In this document: in pieces, positions 55,274 through 64,000 of the stretch | Position numbering within the stretch: position 1 is the stretch's first letter | Layout of the letters: every line of letters starts with the position of its first letter | NCBI RefSeq assembly: GCF_003315515.1 | Contig: NZ_QNRY01000008.1 | Location: 29,508 to 93,507 of the forward strand | Direction: 5' to 3' | Length of the DNA stretch: 64,000 nt | Origin: Brenneria salicis ATCC 15712 = DSM 30166 | Lineage (GTDB): Bacteria; Pseudomonadota; Gammaproteobacteria; Enterobacterales; Enterobacteriaceae | Notes under the pieces: model-generated | Told to the model about the DNA's origin: nothing | The model's input: the letters and a program-made list of their open reading frames with translations, nothing else | Databases searched by the model: none | Made by a program: the position numbers and the translations under genes

Positions 55274-55494
55274 TCGGGTTGATACGTGGTTATCAACTCG
55301 TTATCAGTCCGTTACTTGGACCACATTGCCGGTTCCGGCCAACGTGTTCACAATACGGAATTGAGGCAATACGCAGGTTCGGCATGATAAAAGGCAGTTG
55401 GTTGACGCTCAAACGCGTATTAAAATGCCACCCTTTGAACCCTGGTGGTGATGACCCCGTACCGCCAAAAACCGACAATAACAGAGAACATTAA
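55237..55494 (+). CDS. yidD: Membrane protein insertion efficiency factor YidD
   Basis: 85 residues with [20 protein letters not shown] near the centre and [14 protein letters not shown] at the end, the conserved marks of YidD. It is a small peripheral inner-membrane protein that helps YidC-dependent insertion. It overlaps rnpA and ends two bases before yidC. Confidence 0.97.
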   Translation: MASALSFGSRLLIGLIRGYQLVISPLLGPHCRFRPTCSQYGIEAIRRFGMIKGSWLTLKRVLKCHPLNPGGDDPVPPKTDNNREH

Positions 55495-55496
55495 CG

Positions 55497-57131
55497 ATGG
55501 ATTCGCAACGCAATCTTCTTCTCATCGCTCTGCTATTCGTGACCTTTATGCTCTGGCAAGCCTGGGAAACGGACAAAAATCCGCCAGCGACCACGCAGGC
55601 CATACAGCAGGCGACGAATGCAGCTTCCGGTGATGCTACCAACCAGGGCGTACCGGCCAGCGGTCAAGGTCAACTTATCACGGTGAAAACCGATGTATTG
55701 TCTTTGACCATCAATACCCGTGGCGGCGATATCGAGCAAGCGCACCTGCTGGCTTACCCGGATACGCTGGGTTCAGACAAACCCTTCCTGCTGCTGGAAA
55801 CCACACCCGAGTTTGTCTATCAAGCGCAAAGCGGTCTGACCGGCAAGAACGGCCCGGATAATCCGGCCAATGGTCCGCGTCCGTTGTTTACCGTCACTCA
55901 GGATCATTTTGAACTGGCGGACGGTCAAAACGAACTGCGCATTCCGATGACCTACACCACGGCGGATGGCGTCACTTATACTAAAACGTTCGTTCTGAAA
56001 CGTGGCGACTACGCGCTGAATGTTGACTACAGCGTCAACAACACTAGTGCGCAGGCGTTGGAACTGACCTTGTTCGGCCAGTTGAAGCAATCCATTGACT
56101 TACCCAAACATCGCGATACCGGCAGCAGCAACTTTGCTCTGCATACTTATCGTGGCGCCGCATTCTCTTCCAGCGAAGATAAATACCAGAAATACAGCTT
56201 CAGCGATATGGAAGAATCCCTGAATATCACCACCAACGGTGGCTGGGTCGCGATGCTGCAACAATACTTCGCTACCGCCTGGATCCCAACAACCACGGGC
56301 AGCAACACGTTCTATTCATCTCAACTGGGCAACGGACAAGCGGCTATCGGCTTCAAAGCCACGCCTGTCGTCGTCCCGGCCGGCAGCCAGCAGAATCTGA
56401 ATGCGACGCTGTGGGTCGGCCCGGAGATTCAGGACAAAATGGCTGCCGTAGCGCCGCATCTGGATCTGACGGTTGATTACGGTTGGTTGTGGTTCATTTC
56501 TCAACCGCTGTTCAAACTGTTGAAATTCCTGCACGGTTTTATCGGCAACTGGGGCTTCTCCATCATCGCCATTACCTTTATCGTGCGCGGTATCATGTAC
56601 CCGCTGACCAAGGCGCAATATACCTCTATGGCGAAAATGCGCATGCTGCAACCGAAGTTGCAGGCGATGCGCGAACGCGTCGGTGACGACAAACAGCGCA
56701 TGAGTCAGGAAATGATGGCGTTGTACAAGTCAGAGAAAGTTAACCCGCTGGGCGGCTGTTTCCCGCTGTTGATTCAGATGCCGATCTTCCTGGCGCTGTA
56801 TTACATGTTGATGGGCTCCGTTGAACTGCGTCATGCGCCGTTCGCCCTGTGGATCCATGACCTGTCCGCACAAGACCCGTACTATATTCTGCCGCTGCTG
56901 ATGGGGGTGACGATGTTCTTCATTCAGAAGATGTCGCCGACCACCGTTACCGATCCGATGCAGCAGAAAATCATGACTTACATGCCGGTTATTTTCACGG
57001 TGTTCTTCCTGTGGTTCCCATCAGGTCTGGTGCTGTACTATATCGTCAGCAACCTGGTGACCATCCTCCAGCAGCAGTTGATTTATCGCGGTCTGGAAAA
57101 ACGCGGCTTGCACAGCCGCGAGAAGAAATAA
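55497..57131 (+). CDS. yidC: Membrane protein insertase YidC
   Basis: 544 residues. N-terminal membrane segment ([20 protein letters not shown]), a large periplasmic beta domain (about 60-340), then the conserved five-helix core with the hydrophilic-groove Arg in [40 protein letters not shown] and [16 protein letters not shown]. It inserts inner-membrane proteins alone or with SecYEG. A terminator follows. Confidence 0.98.
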   Translation: MDSQRNLLLIALLFVTFMLWQAWETDKNPPATTQAIQQATNAASGDATNQGVPASGQGQLITVKTDVLSLTINTRGGDIEQAHLLAYPDTLGSDKPFLLLETTPEFVYQAQSGLTGKNGPDNPANGPRPLFTVTQDHFELADGQNELRIPMTYTTADGVTYTKTFVLKRGDYALNVDYSVNNTSAQALELTLFGQLKQSIDLPKHRDTGSSNFALHTYRGAAFSSSEDKYQKYSFSDMEESLNITTNGGWVAMLQQYFATAWIPTTTGSNTFYSSQLGNGQAAIGFKATPVVVPAGSQQNLNATLWVGPEIQDKMAAVAPHLDLTVDYGWLWFISQPLFKLLKFLHGFIGNWGFSIIAITFIVRGIMYPLTKAQYTSMAKMRMLQPKLQAMRERVGDDKQRMSQEMMALYKSEKVNPLGGCFPLLIQMPIFLALYYMLMGSVELRHAPFALWIHDLSAQDPYYILPLLMGVTMFFIQKMSPTTVTDPMQQKIMTYMPVIFTVFFLWFPSGLVLYYIVSNLVTILQQQLIYRGLEKRGLHSREKK

Positions 57132-57162
57132 TCCGGTTGATGACCAACCTGATACCCAGCGT

Positions 57163-57192
57163 AAGGCGGTCAATGACCGCCTTATTTTTTAT
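57163..57192 (+). terminator. Terminator after yidC
   Basis: AAGGCGGT and ACCGCCTT form an eight-bp stem with a CAATG loop, followed by ATTTTTTATT. Confidence 0.85.
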
Positions 57193-57249
57193 TCAGAACG
57201 AGTTGTAACCAGCCTGGCGGCAGACAGGCGCCAACGCAGAGAGAACACC

Positions 57250-58614
57250 ATGAGCCATACCGACACCATCGTTGCCCAAGCCACGCCACCGGGACGCGGC
57301 GGGGTAGGTATTTTGCGCGTTTCGGGACCGGCGGCCTCAGACGTGGCGCTTGCCGTTCTGGATAAGTTGCCCAAACCCCGCTATGCGGATTATCTGCCGT
57401 TTCGGGATACGGATGGCACAACGCTCGATCAAGGGATCGCGCTCTGGTTCCCCGGCCCAAATTCCTTTACCGGTGAAGATGTGCTGGAACTTCAGGGACA
57501 CGGCGGCCCGGTCATTCTTGATTTACTCCTGCAACGTATCCTGACGCTGCCTGACGTGCGCATCGCCCGCCCCGGCGAGTTCTCCGAACGCGCATTTCTT
57601 AATGACAAGCTCGATCTGGCGCAGGCGGAAGCCATTGCCGATTTGATTGACGCCAGTTCTGAACAGGCCGCACGTTCCGCACTCAATTCGCTACAAGGCG
57701 CCTTTTCCAACCGGATTAATCATCTGGTCGAGACACTGACGTACCTGAGAATCTACGTTGAGGCCGCCATCGACTTCCCCGATGAAGAGATCGATTTTCT
57801 CTCCGATGGCAAGATAGAAGCGCAATTAAACAACGTCATGGCCGATCTGGATGCGGTCAGAACCGAAGCGCACCAAGGCAGCCTGCTGCGTGAAGGCATG
57901 AAAGTGGTGATCGCCGGACGTCCTAATGCCGGTAAATCCAGTCTGCTCAATGCGTTAGCGGGCCGTGAAGCGGCGATTGTGACCGATATCGCCGGTACAA
58001 CCCGCGACGTGCTGCGTGAACATATTCATATTGACGGCATGCCGCTGCACATCATTGATACCGCCGGTCTGCGCGACGCGAATGATGAAGTCGAACGCAT
58101 CGGTATTGAACGCGCCTGGCAGGAAATCGAGCAGGCCGATCGTGTGCTTTTCATGGTGGACGGCACCACCACGCAAGCCGTGGAGCCGTCCGTAATCTGG
58201 CCGGAGTTTATGGCGCGTCTGCCAAAAACCCTGCCCATTACCGTGGTGCGCAATAAAGCGGACATCACTGGCGAAACGCTGGGCATTGAAGAAGTGAATA
58301 CTCACTCACTTATTCGCCTGTCAGCCCGTACCGGTGAAGGCATTGATACGCTGCGTGATCATCTCAAACAAAGCATGGGGTTCACCAGCAACACCGAAGG
58401 CGGCTTTCTGGCACGTCGCCGACACTTGCAGGCGCTGGAACAGGCCGCTTGGCATTTGGTTCAGGGTAAAGAGCAACTGGTCAGCGCCTACGCGGGAGAG
58501 CTACTGGCTGAAGAACTGCGCCTGGCGCAACATTGCTTAAGTGAAATTACCGGCGAATTCACCTCAGATGACCTGCTGGGAAGGATTTTCTCCAGTTTCT
58601 GTATCGGGAAGTGA
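57250..58614 (+). CDS. mnmE: tRNA modification GTPase MnmE
   Basis: 454 residues. The N-terminal folate-binding domain ([12 protein letters not shown]) is followed by a helical domain and the inserted G domain with [14 protein letters not shown] (near 222), [14 protein letters not shown] and NKAD. The C-terminal FCIGK carries the essential Cys. With MnmG it modifies wobble uridine in tRNA. The final 18 bp of the gene are also the attachment site of an integrated element, which leaves the reading frame complete and ends it in TGA. Confidence 0.98.
   Translation: MSHTDTIVAQATPPGRGGVGILRVSGPAASDVALAVLDKLPKPRYADYLPFRDTDGTTLDQGIALWFPGPNSFTGEDVLELQGHGGPVILDLLLQRILTLPDVRIARPGEFSERAFLNDKLDLAQAEAIADLIDASSEQAARSALNSLQGAFSNRINHLVETLTYLRIYVEAAIDFPDEEIDFLSDGKIEAQLNNVMADLDAVRTEAHQGSLLREGMKVVIAGRPNAGKSSLLNALAGREAAIVTDIAGTTRDVLREHIHIDGMPLHIIDTAGLRDANDEVERIGIERAWQEIEQADRVLFMVDGTTTQAVEPSVIWPEFMARLPKTLPITVVRNKADITGETLGIEEVNTHSLIRLSARTGEGIDTLRDHLKQSMGFTSNTEGGFLARRRHLQALEQAAWHLVQGKEQLVSAYAGELLAEELRLAQHCLSEITGEFTSDDLLGRIFSSFCIGK
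58597..58614 (+). other. Left attachment site (attL core) in the mnmE 3' end
   Basis: TTCTGTATCGGGAAGTGA matches, apart from one or two bases, the 18-bp att core used by SGI1-family islands at the end of mnmE/thdF (recalled from the literature). An integrase gene starts 320 bp further on. No second copy was found inside the window, so attR should lie to the right. Confidence 0.7.
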
Positions 58615-58934
58615 GTCCGGTTCCGCAGATGTCCACCCTGTTCCGCTAATCCCATATGACTGATTGTTTTATGGGATTTGTCTTTCCATTCTGGTTTATA
58701 CCTTTCCACTGAAAGCCAGCGCTTTTTGTGCCCACGTCTGTGCCCATGCATCGATTTTCAATGTGTCCATGTTCAAATTTTAGTCTAAAAATAGTACCCA
58801 AAAGGCACAAAAAATAGTATAAAAAACAGGCAAATTGCCTTTTCTATGGGCACGGTAAGAACTGGTATTTTTTAAAAAAACATTATTATCAATATATTGA
58901 ACACTTATCTCATGGGCACAAAGGTAGGTGAAAT
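58615..58934. other. attL-to-int interval with repeated GTGCCCA motifs
   Basis: 320 bp with no gene that I can support. Four copies of GTGCCCA are present, two on the plus strand (58728, 58740) and two inverted (58847-58853, 58913-58919). They could be arm-type integrase or excisionase sites. Confidence 0.4.
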
Positions 58935-60167
58935 ATGGCGCTTACAGATACCAAGCTGAAAAGTCTCACCACTCGAAGCAACACATGGCAAGTCGCGGAT
59001 GGTAATGGGCTGTTTATCGAGATTCTGCCAACAGGGCGCAAAGTATGGCGTCTGCGTTATCGCTTTTTGGGTAAGCAAGAGAAGGCCACCCTGGGCGAGT
59101 ATCCGGCGTTCACGCTTGCCGAAGCCCGGCGCTGGCGCGAGGAATGCCGCGCCATGATCGCTCACGGCGTCAGTCCGGCACAGAAAAAGCAGCAAGATAA
59201 AACCAAGCAAAAAGAACCCACCACGGTGGAAGCCTTCTCCAAACGCTGGCTAACAGATATCGTTGAGCGTACCAACCGGCACCCGCGCAATATTGTACGC
59301 ATTCTCGATAAAGATATTATTCCCGTTATCGGAAAGCTAAAGATCGAAGACCTCACCACCGCACAGGTACAGGAGGTAATCGACCGCATCAAGCTGCGCG
59401 GCTCCGATCATGTCGCCCTTCTCGCCCGCAATGTGCTGAAACGCATGCTGGCCTATGCCATCTCGCGTGGGATCATATTCAACAACCCCGCCGCCGCCAT
59501 CGAAGCCCGTTATATAGCGCAAGCGTCCAGCCGGGATGTTTCTTTGACCGCGGAAGAGATCGGCATATTGCTGCGCGGTATCTATACCTCCGGCATGAAC
59601 CGTCGCCACAAGCTGGCCCTCCACCTGCTGATTCTGTGTATGGTGCGCAAAAGCGAGTTAATCGAGGCAACCTGGGATGAAGTTAACTTTCTCACCGCCG
59701 AATGGCGCATTCCAGCCGAGCGCATGAAAATGGATAAGGCGCATATCGTTCCCTTGTCCAGCCAGGCATTGGCCATGTTTGAAGAACTTAAATTTCTGGC
59801 GGGTTCGTCGCCTTATGTATTCCCCAGCCGTAATGATTTCCGGCACCCGATCTCTAAAACGACGCTTAATGCCGCGGTGCGCACTCTGGATTTGAATGTT
59901 CGCGATTTTGTTATCCACGATTTCCGGCGCACGGCCAGCACCTTACTGCATGAACAGGGATATAATTCCGACTGGGTGGAAAAATGCCTCGCGCATAAGA
60001 TTGCCGGCGTTCGTGGTGTTTATAACCGGGCGGAATACCTTGGACAACGCCGGGAAATGCTTCAGGCATGGGCGAACTTTGTGGATGCGCAGATCGAAGA
60101 AGGCAGGAAAGTCATTATTGGCCGGTTTGGCAAGGCTTATAAAGCAGAAGATGAGGAACGAAAATAA
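58935..60167 (+). CDS. int: P4/SGI1-type tyrosine integrase
   Basis: 410 residues. The N-terminal DUF4102 arm-binding domain contains WQVADGNGLFIEILPTGRKV and GEYPAFTLAEARRWREECRA. The catalytic domain has Arg in LCMVRKSELIEATWDEV (near 235), HDFRRTAST (His-x-x-Arg, near 330), the second His in CLAHKIAGVRG and the nucleophile Tyr in YNRAEYLGQRR (near 370). It presumably integrates and excises the element at mnmE. The ATG is preceded by AGGTAGGTGAA. Confidence 0.94.
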   Translation: MALTDTKLKSLTTRSNTWQVADGNGLFIEILPTGRKVWRLRYRFLGKQEKATLGEYPAFTLAEARRWREECRAMIAHGVSPAQKKQQDKTKQKEPTTVEAFSKRWLTDIVERTNRHPRNIVRILDKDIIPVIGKLKIEDLTTAQVQEVIDRIKLRGSDHVALLARNVLKRMLAYAISRGIIFNNPAAAIEARYIAQASSRDVSLTAEEIGILLRGIYTSGMNRRHKLALHLLILCMVRKSELIEATWDEVNFLTAEWRIPAERMKMDKAHIVPLSSQALAMFEELKFLAGSSPYVFPSRNDFRHPISKTTLNAAVRTLDLNVRDFVIHDFRRTASTLLHEQGYNSDWVEKCLAHKIAGVRGVYNRAEYLGQRREMLQAWANFVDAQIEEGRKVIIGRFGKAYKAEDEERK

Positions 60168-60275
60168 ATAATTCACAAGAGAGCGCAATAACCTGATTAT
60201 TTATTTTTTAAAGACCCGGCAGATAGGATGGCAACTCGATTGCCATCCTATCTGCCGGTAAACAAGCGAAGCGCG

Positions 60276-61112
60276 TTAGCGGGTCAATCCATTAATTAAC
60301 GGACTTAACGCATCAAGCAGGGCGGCAGGATTAGCGGGGGCTCCGTTTTCAGCCTGGGAAATCTGAAACTCGGCAATTTCCACGCCGATGATGCTATTTT
60401 CTGCAATGACCTGGCTGGCATGGTAAAGATCGTCTAATGACAATCCTCCAGAGACCTCATATTCCGTAGGAACGATACCGGGTTCCAATACATCACAATC
60501 CAGATGGACATAAACCGCCCGGCCATTAATGGCGCGCCGCAATCCTTCGGCCAGCCCGCCGCCTCCCGGCACCCATTGCAATTTTCCGTTGTCGATCAGT
60601 TTTTGCTCCGGGGGATCAATATCGCGGGCCCCTGCCAGTATCACCGCCGATAAATCTAAACCGCTGCCTAGGCCCGAATCCCATAAACCGGCCGGCCCCG
60701 CGATGGAAAAGCCGCCAAGATAGCCCGTCACAGAAGTGGCCGGGGTATTCAGGTCCGCATGGGCATCGAACCAGACTATGCAGGCATCAGGGTAATAGCG
60801 GGCAACCACCGGTAATGTTGCTAAAGATGCCGCGCAGCGGCTGGATGCGGTAAAAGGCTTAATATTGTCTGCGAAAAGATGGTTGAGCCGATCGGATAAG
60901 GCGATCAATGACGGTCTGGCGGCTTCCAGCGCCTCCCGCCAGCCGCGGCCAATCACCGCACTCGGTGCGCCGATAATCTCAGGTGCTAAGCCTAGCCTTT
61001 CCGCCATCAGCGTGCCGATCGCCATAGCGCCGGGCCGCGCCAGGTCGTTGCGATCGCCTACTGTCCCTTGAAATACTGTTATCTGCATCTGATTGATCAT
61101 AGGATTCTTCAT
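60276..61112 (-). CDS. Arginase/agmatinase-fold protein with altered metal motif
   Basis: 278 residues of the ureohydrolase fold. The second and third metal motifs are recognisable: WFDAHADLNTP near residue 130 (DAHxD) and HLDCDVLEPG near 210 (usually SxDxDxxDP). The first motif, normally GGDHS, reads SSRCAASLATLPVVA, so the usual metal-binding His is replaced by Cys and the Gly-Gly-Asp is lost. It may be a divergent hydrolase with changed chemistry or a non-enzyme. The start is uncertain (61148, 61112, 61100 or 61088 are in frame and none has a good ribosome-binding site). It sits alone as cargo behind the integrase. Confidence 0.65.
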   Translation of the reverse strand: MKNPMINQMQITVFQGTVGDRNDLARPGAMAIGTLMAERLGLAPEIIGAPSAVIGRGWREALEAARPSLIALSDRLNHLFADNIKPFTASSRCAASLATLPVVARYYPDACIVWFDAHADLNTPATSVTGYLGGFSIAGPAGLWDSGLGSGLDLSAVILAGARDIDPPEQKLIDNGKLQWVPGGGGLAEGLRRAINGRAVYVHLDCDVLEPGIVPTEYEVSGGLSLDDLYHASQVIAENSIIGVEIAEFQISQAENGAPANPAALLDALSPLINGLTR

Positions 61113-61356
61113 TGGTAAGCAATGGTACTCCGTCGTCTGCTCGTACAACTTATCACGCCATCTGGGGGTTGTGAAAATCCCCCTTTATTTCCCCCACTTT
61201 TATTCTGACCGAGCCTCCCCCACCTGTTTTTCAGGTATTGCCACTCAGGCTAGGCAGAATGCGGCTTCGGCGCATTTCCCCCAATAATTACTGCTATATA
61301 AATAAAAAGTGGGGGATTACCCTCTTAGCCAATGCCGTTCCCCCACCCTCTCCCGG

Positions 61357-62442
61357 CTATTCCCCCCTCTCCTCCGGCGGAATCGCGGGCAGAACAGTCT
61401 CACCGCTGACGGTGACCAGACCGGCGTTTACCAGCTTATCCAGCCAGCGGGTAAACTTCTTGTCGACGTTCAGGCCGAGGGTCCGCAGGTCCTGACGTAA
61501 CTGCGATTTGGTGCAGACGCCGTCGTTAACGGTGCGGCCACGGATACACTGCCAGAGGGCAATATGATTAGCCGTCAGATAAGGGATACCGGCCAGTGCC
61601 GGGTCGGCTTGTGCAGCGGTATTAATTTCCCTTGGACGGTCATATAACACTAACGATTCCACCGGCTCGCCATCTTCATCCACATAGACCGTCACCGGCT
61701 GCAAATCATAAGCTGAGGCGGAGGGTTCTTCAGCATCCTTCATCTTGGTACAACTCAGCACCAGGGCGTTACCGTCGCCTTCGCGCCGGACGTTAAACTC
61801 AGCATCCAGCGCCGCCTGAAAGGCGCTGGAACCACGGGCGCCCCGCTCCTGATCCTTGCCGGAATGATGGACAATCAGTACCGAGGCTTGAGTTACCGCC
61901 TTGATGGTGTCACACCCCTGGATAAACGCGCCCATATCTTTGGCCGCATTCTCATCCGAACCGCCAAAGCAGCGGGCCAGCGTATCAAGGATAATCAGGC
62001 GCACCGGCATCCCGGTTTCCTGCTCCACGTCGGCGGCGGCCTGAATTACCTGCTGTACGCTCTCCGGGCTGGCGGGAAACACCGGGCAATCCACCCGAAA
62101 CAGCGCATCGACCGGACTGCCGCCGTTCAGCGTCTGTTCCCAGGCGCGGATACGGCGCGGCACACCGATACCGCCTTCACCCACCACGTAAATCACCGCA
62201 CCCTGATTCACTCGCCGGTCAGCCCACGGCTTGCCGGTGGCGATATGGCAGGCCCAAGACACCGCCAGAAAAGATTTATATGAACCGCTGGGGCCGTAGA
62301 TACTGCTGAGCGAATGGCCGGGCAGATGGCCCTTAATCAGGTAATCCTGGCGGGTGTCATAACCGTCAGAGCCCCGGCGCAGGGGAAGTGACGTGGAGAA
62401 AGAAGGATGATGAGGGTTAACAGGGTTAATTCCGGGTTTCAT
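61357..62442 (-). CDS. RepA-type hexameric helicase/AAA ATPase
   Basis: 361 residues. The RecA-like ATPase core shows Walker A YGPSGSYKSFLAVSW near residue 50, the catalytic Glu in VVGEGGIGVPRR, Walker B RLIILDTLARCFGG near 155 and IVHHSGKDQERGARGSSAF near 205. The layout is that of RSF1010-like RepA and related proteins of prophages and islands. A winged-helix-like tail follows (CTKSQLRQDLRTLGLNVDKK). AGGGAGA lies seven bases before the ATG. It may allow the excised element to replicate. Confidence 0.82.
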   Translation of the reverse strand: MKPGINPVNPHHPSFSTSLPLRRGSDGYDTRQDYLIKGHLPGHSLSSIYGPSGSYKSFLAVSWACHIATGKPWADRRVNQGAVIYVVGEGGIGVPRRIRAWEQTLNGGSPVDALFRVDCPVFPASPESVQQVIQAAADVEQETGMPVRLIILDTLARCFGGSDENAAKDMGAFIQGCDTIKAVTQASVLIVHHSGKDQERGARGSSAFQAALDAEFNVRREGDGNALVLSCTKMKDAEEPSASAYDLQPVTVYVDEDGEPVESLVLYDRPREINTAAQADPALAGIPYLTANHIALWQCIRGRTVNDGVCTKSQLRQDLRTLGLNVDKKFTRWLDKLVNAGLVTVSGETVLPAIPPEERGE

Positions 62443-62534
62443 AGCTGGCTCTCCCTAACAGGAAAGGTAAACGGGATGGTGTGATGGGTGCCTGGAAGCT
62501 GCACAAGATGGCCGCAAGGTGCAAAACGCATGGT

Positions 62535-63410
62535 TCAATCCCCTCGTCCATAGACGTGCTCGATATAACGGCCGCGTCCATCGCCGTGCCCCAGATCGGT
62601 GGAAACCAGAGCGCGAGCTTCTTTCTGGCTGAAACCCTGCTGCCGGTAGTGCTGCATGGCTTCCTGAGCCCAGGCATAACGCAGGCTGTGCGGTGAATAT
62701 CGGCCGGTGAGTCCGGCGCGGCTGGTTTGGGAGCGCCAGCGGTTCATGACGGTGCGGAGATCGGGTTTATCAATCAAACGCCCGTTATGGGTTGTGGTAA
62801 TACTCAGCGCCCGATTTACCGCATCCGTGACGGCTTCCCGGTTCAGCACCAGGGTCTGGCGCGGCCGCCCGCCTTTGGTGTCGAACACCACGGTCAGCCG
62901 CTCATCGCCACGGCCCAGGGCCTGCAGCCAGGTCTTCAGGGACTGGCTACAACGCACCGCCTCCTCCGAGCGCAGTCCCAACAGACGAGCCAGCTCAAGG
63001 GTGGCGGCCAGCCCGGCGTCTTTTTGCTGAAACTGGCTGAGGACATGCTGATAGTGTTCGGCCGTAATGGCAGCGCGGGTTCCCGCCCGACTGGCACCAC
63101 TTAGGCCAAGCGCCCGGTTACTGAGACGATCCGACTGCACGAGGGTGTGCCGTCCGGCTTCACGCAGGACGGTACGAATAGCGGCCATTTCATTTTGTAG
63201 CGTACGTGGTGAAATGCCCTGGCTAAGCCGGTCAGCCATATAGGCTTCAATATGCCCGCTCTTCAGGTACTTTACCGCCCGCACCTGGATATTCAGCGCG
63301 AGTAGGTGCTTACCCAGCCGTTCGGTAATACGCAGCCGGTCATGGACGGTCTTGTGACTGCCTCCGCCCTGCCGGGCAAGTTTTTGCATCTCACGTCCAA
63401 GTGCTGACAT
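62535..63410 (-). CDS. Second tyrosine recombinase (integrase-domain protein)
   Basis: 291 residues. N-terminal SAM-like domain (HKTVHDRLRITERLGKHLLA, TLQNEMAAIRTVLREAGRH) and a catalytic domain with Arg in LARLLGLRSEEAVRCS (near 160), PHSLRYAWAQEAM (His-x-x-Arg, near 240), the second His in DLGHGDGRGRY and a Tyr in EHVYGRGD. The ATG at 63410 has GAGGA upstream; the longer frame to 63545 is not used. It is unrelated to the mnmE integrase in detail and lies upstream of repA with a 92-bp gap, so it is perhaps a resolution or regulatory recombinase. Confidence 0.8.
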   Translation of the reverse strand: MSALGREMQKLARQGGGSHKTVHDRLRITERLGKHLLALNIQVRAVKYLKSGHIEAYMADRLSQGISPRTLQNEMAAIRTVLREAGRHTLVQSDRLSNRALGLSGASRAGTRAAITAEHYQHVLSQFQQKDAGLAATLELARLLGLRSEEAVRCSQSLKTWLQALGRGDERLTVVFDTKGGRPRQTLVLNREAVTDAVNRALSITTTHNGRLIDKPDLRTVMNRWRSQTSRAGLTGRYSPHSLRYAWAQEAMQHYRQQGFSQKEARALVSTDLGHGDGRGRYIEHVYGRGD

Positions 63411-63942
63411 GATGAGTTCCTCTGTCTCCGGCGCGTGGTTTGTCTCGCAACACAGGTGGAATCCTGTGTTGCGCTGAACGGTACCCGTGCGCCGGAGCGG
63501 CAGCGGATGAGGTATGGCGGGGTATCGGTGATGCACTCTGTGCAACCGCCTGCGTGAGCAGGGATATCCCCTCAGGCTCGAAAGCCTGCCTCAGGTATCG
63601 GTTCAGTCCTCCTTAGTTGATGGGTGATAAGTAAGCGGCTGTTCAGCCCGGCGTACCGGGTGGAAAACCGCAGTGAAAAATGAGCGTGCCGTGCCCGTTG
63701 TGAAACGGAACAAACATGCATGGGAATAAAACAGGGTCGTCAGCACTGGCTGGCAGAAAATAAGCAGGCAGAAACTGAACGGCGTAATCGGTCACGTCTG
63801 TGTGCCAGGGAAAAGAAAAAAGCTGGATGCCGGAATGAAAAGATAATAATCACTCTAACAATAGAGCAATTGTTCAGACTCAGGATGAAGGTCTCCCACA
63901 GGGGCGGCGGCTGTCAAGGATGTTGGCACCCTTAGTCATTTT
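63411..63942. other. Upstream region of the second recombinase
   Basis: About 530 bp. A 71-codon frame at 63720-63935 is basic in its first half and has no clear ribosome-binding site or family, so I do not call it a gene. No repeat or att-like sequence was noticed. Confidence 0.35.
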
Positions 63943-64000
63943 TTATGCTGCATTTTCCAGCGCTGTTTCCGGCTTATCCGGATTCAACATCACCACTTCG
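63943..64000 (-). CDS. C-terminal end of an unidentified gene (partial)
   Basis: On the minus strand the last codons EVVMLNPDKPETALENAA are followed by TAA at 63945-63943. The gene enters from beyond the right end of the window. Nineteen residues are too few to name a family. Confidence 0.45.
   Translation of the reverse strand, partial: EVVMLNPDKPETALENAA

Noticed and set aside
58488..58751. Minus-strand frame across the mnmE end and attL
   Set aside because: It overlaps mnmE in antisense, and its peptide, rich in Lys, His and Arg, shows no family. I could not confirm an integrase tail on either frame.
63720..63935. 71-codon plus-strand frame on the element
   Set aside because: No clear ribosome-binding site and no recognisable domain.

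Overview
The window looks like chromosomal DNA of a gammaproteobacterium of the order Enterobacterales. The gene content and order (yidE, ibpB, ibpA, yidQ, yidR, dgoTDAKR, yidA, gyrB, recF, dnaN, dnaA, rpmH, rnpA, yidD, yidC, mnmE) match the E. coli-type dnaA neighbourhood, and the proteins resemble their E. coli counterparts closely (compared from memory). The extra catabolic genes and the decayed genes suggest a plant-associated member such as the Pectobacteriaceae (Brenneria, Pectobacterium, Dickeya), but that is inference.

Layout. 1-6.9 kb: a broken DNA-3-methyladenine glycosylase gene (tag, in-frame stop), an ADP-ribosylglycohydrolase, a GntR regulator, ghrB, a periplasmic DUF4432 aldose-epimerase-like protein, and a frameshifted avtA. 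7-21.9 kb: a locus for reductive pyrimidine catabolism. It has a RutR-like TetR regulator, a 34-codon ORF coupled to preT, preT, preA, a dihydropyrimidinase, a beta-ureidopropionase-type amidohydrolase, a four-gene ABC importer with a THI5/NMT1-type binding protein, an omega-aminotransferase and a YdfG-like dehydrogenase. Together they could import a pyrimidine and take it through dihydropyrimidine, N-carbamoyl-beta-alanine and beta-alanine to malonate semialdehyde and 3-hydroxypropionate. Two RutR-type palindromes lie in front of the preT and ABC operons. The locus is split by about 1.3 kb of debris: a truncated PAAR protein, a HigB/RelE toxin fragment and fused IS110 and IS3 remnants.

22-36.5 kb: the dppABCDF dipeptide importer, then a carboxylate module (2HCT transporter, DcuSR-like two-component system, DASS transporter), then yidE. 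36.8-46.8 kb: ibpA and ibpB, each with a ROSE-like RNA thermometer, yidQ, yidR, a DUF1471 protein, the galactonate genes dgoTDAKR with paired operators, and yidA. 46.9-47.7 kb: PTS IIB and IIA genes with only the tail of the IIC gene left between them.

47.9-58.6 kb: the replication and ribosome/membrane core (gyrB-recF-dnaN-dnaA, then divergently rpmH-rnpA-yidD-yidC and mnmE). The dnaA-rpmH spacer carries DnaA boxes and 13 GATC sites in about 250 bp. 58.6-64 kb: the left end of an integrated element that uses the 3' end of mnmE as its attachment site, as SGI1-family islands do. It carries a tyrosine integrase, an odd arginase-family protein, a RepA-type ATPase and a second tyrosine recombinase, and runs off the right end of the window. 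I found no tRNA, rRNA or CRISPR array.
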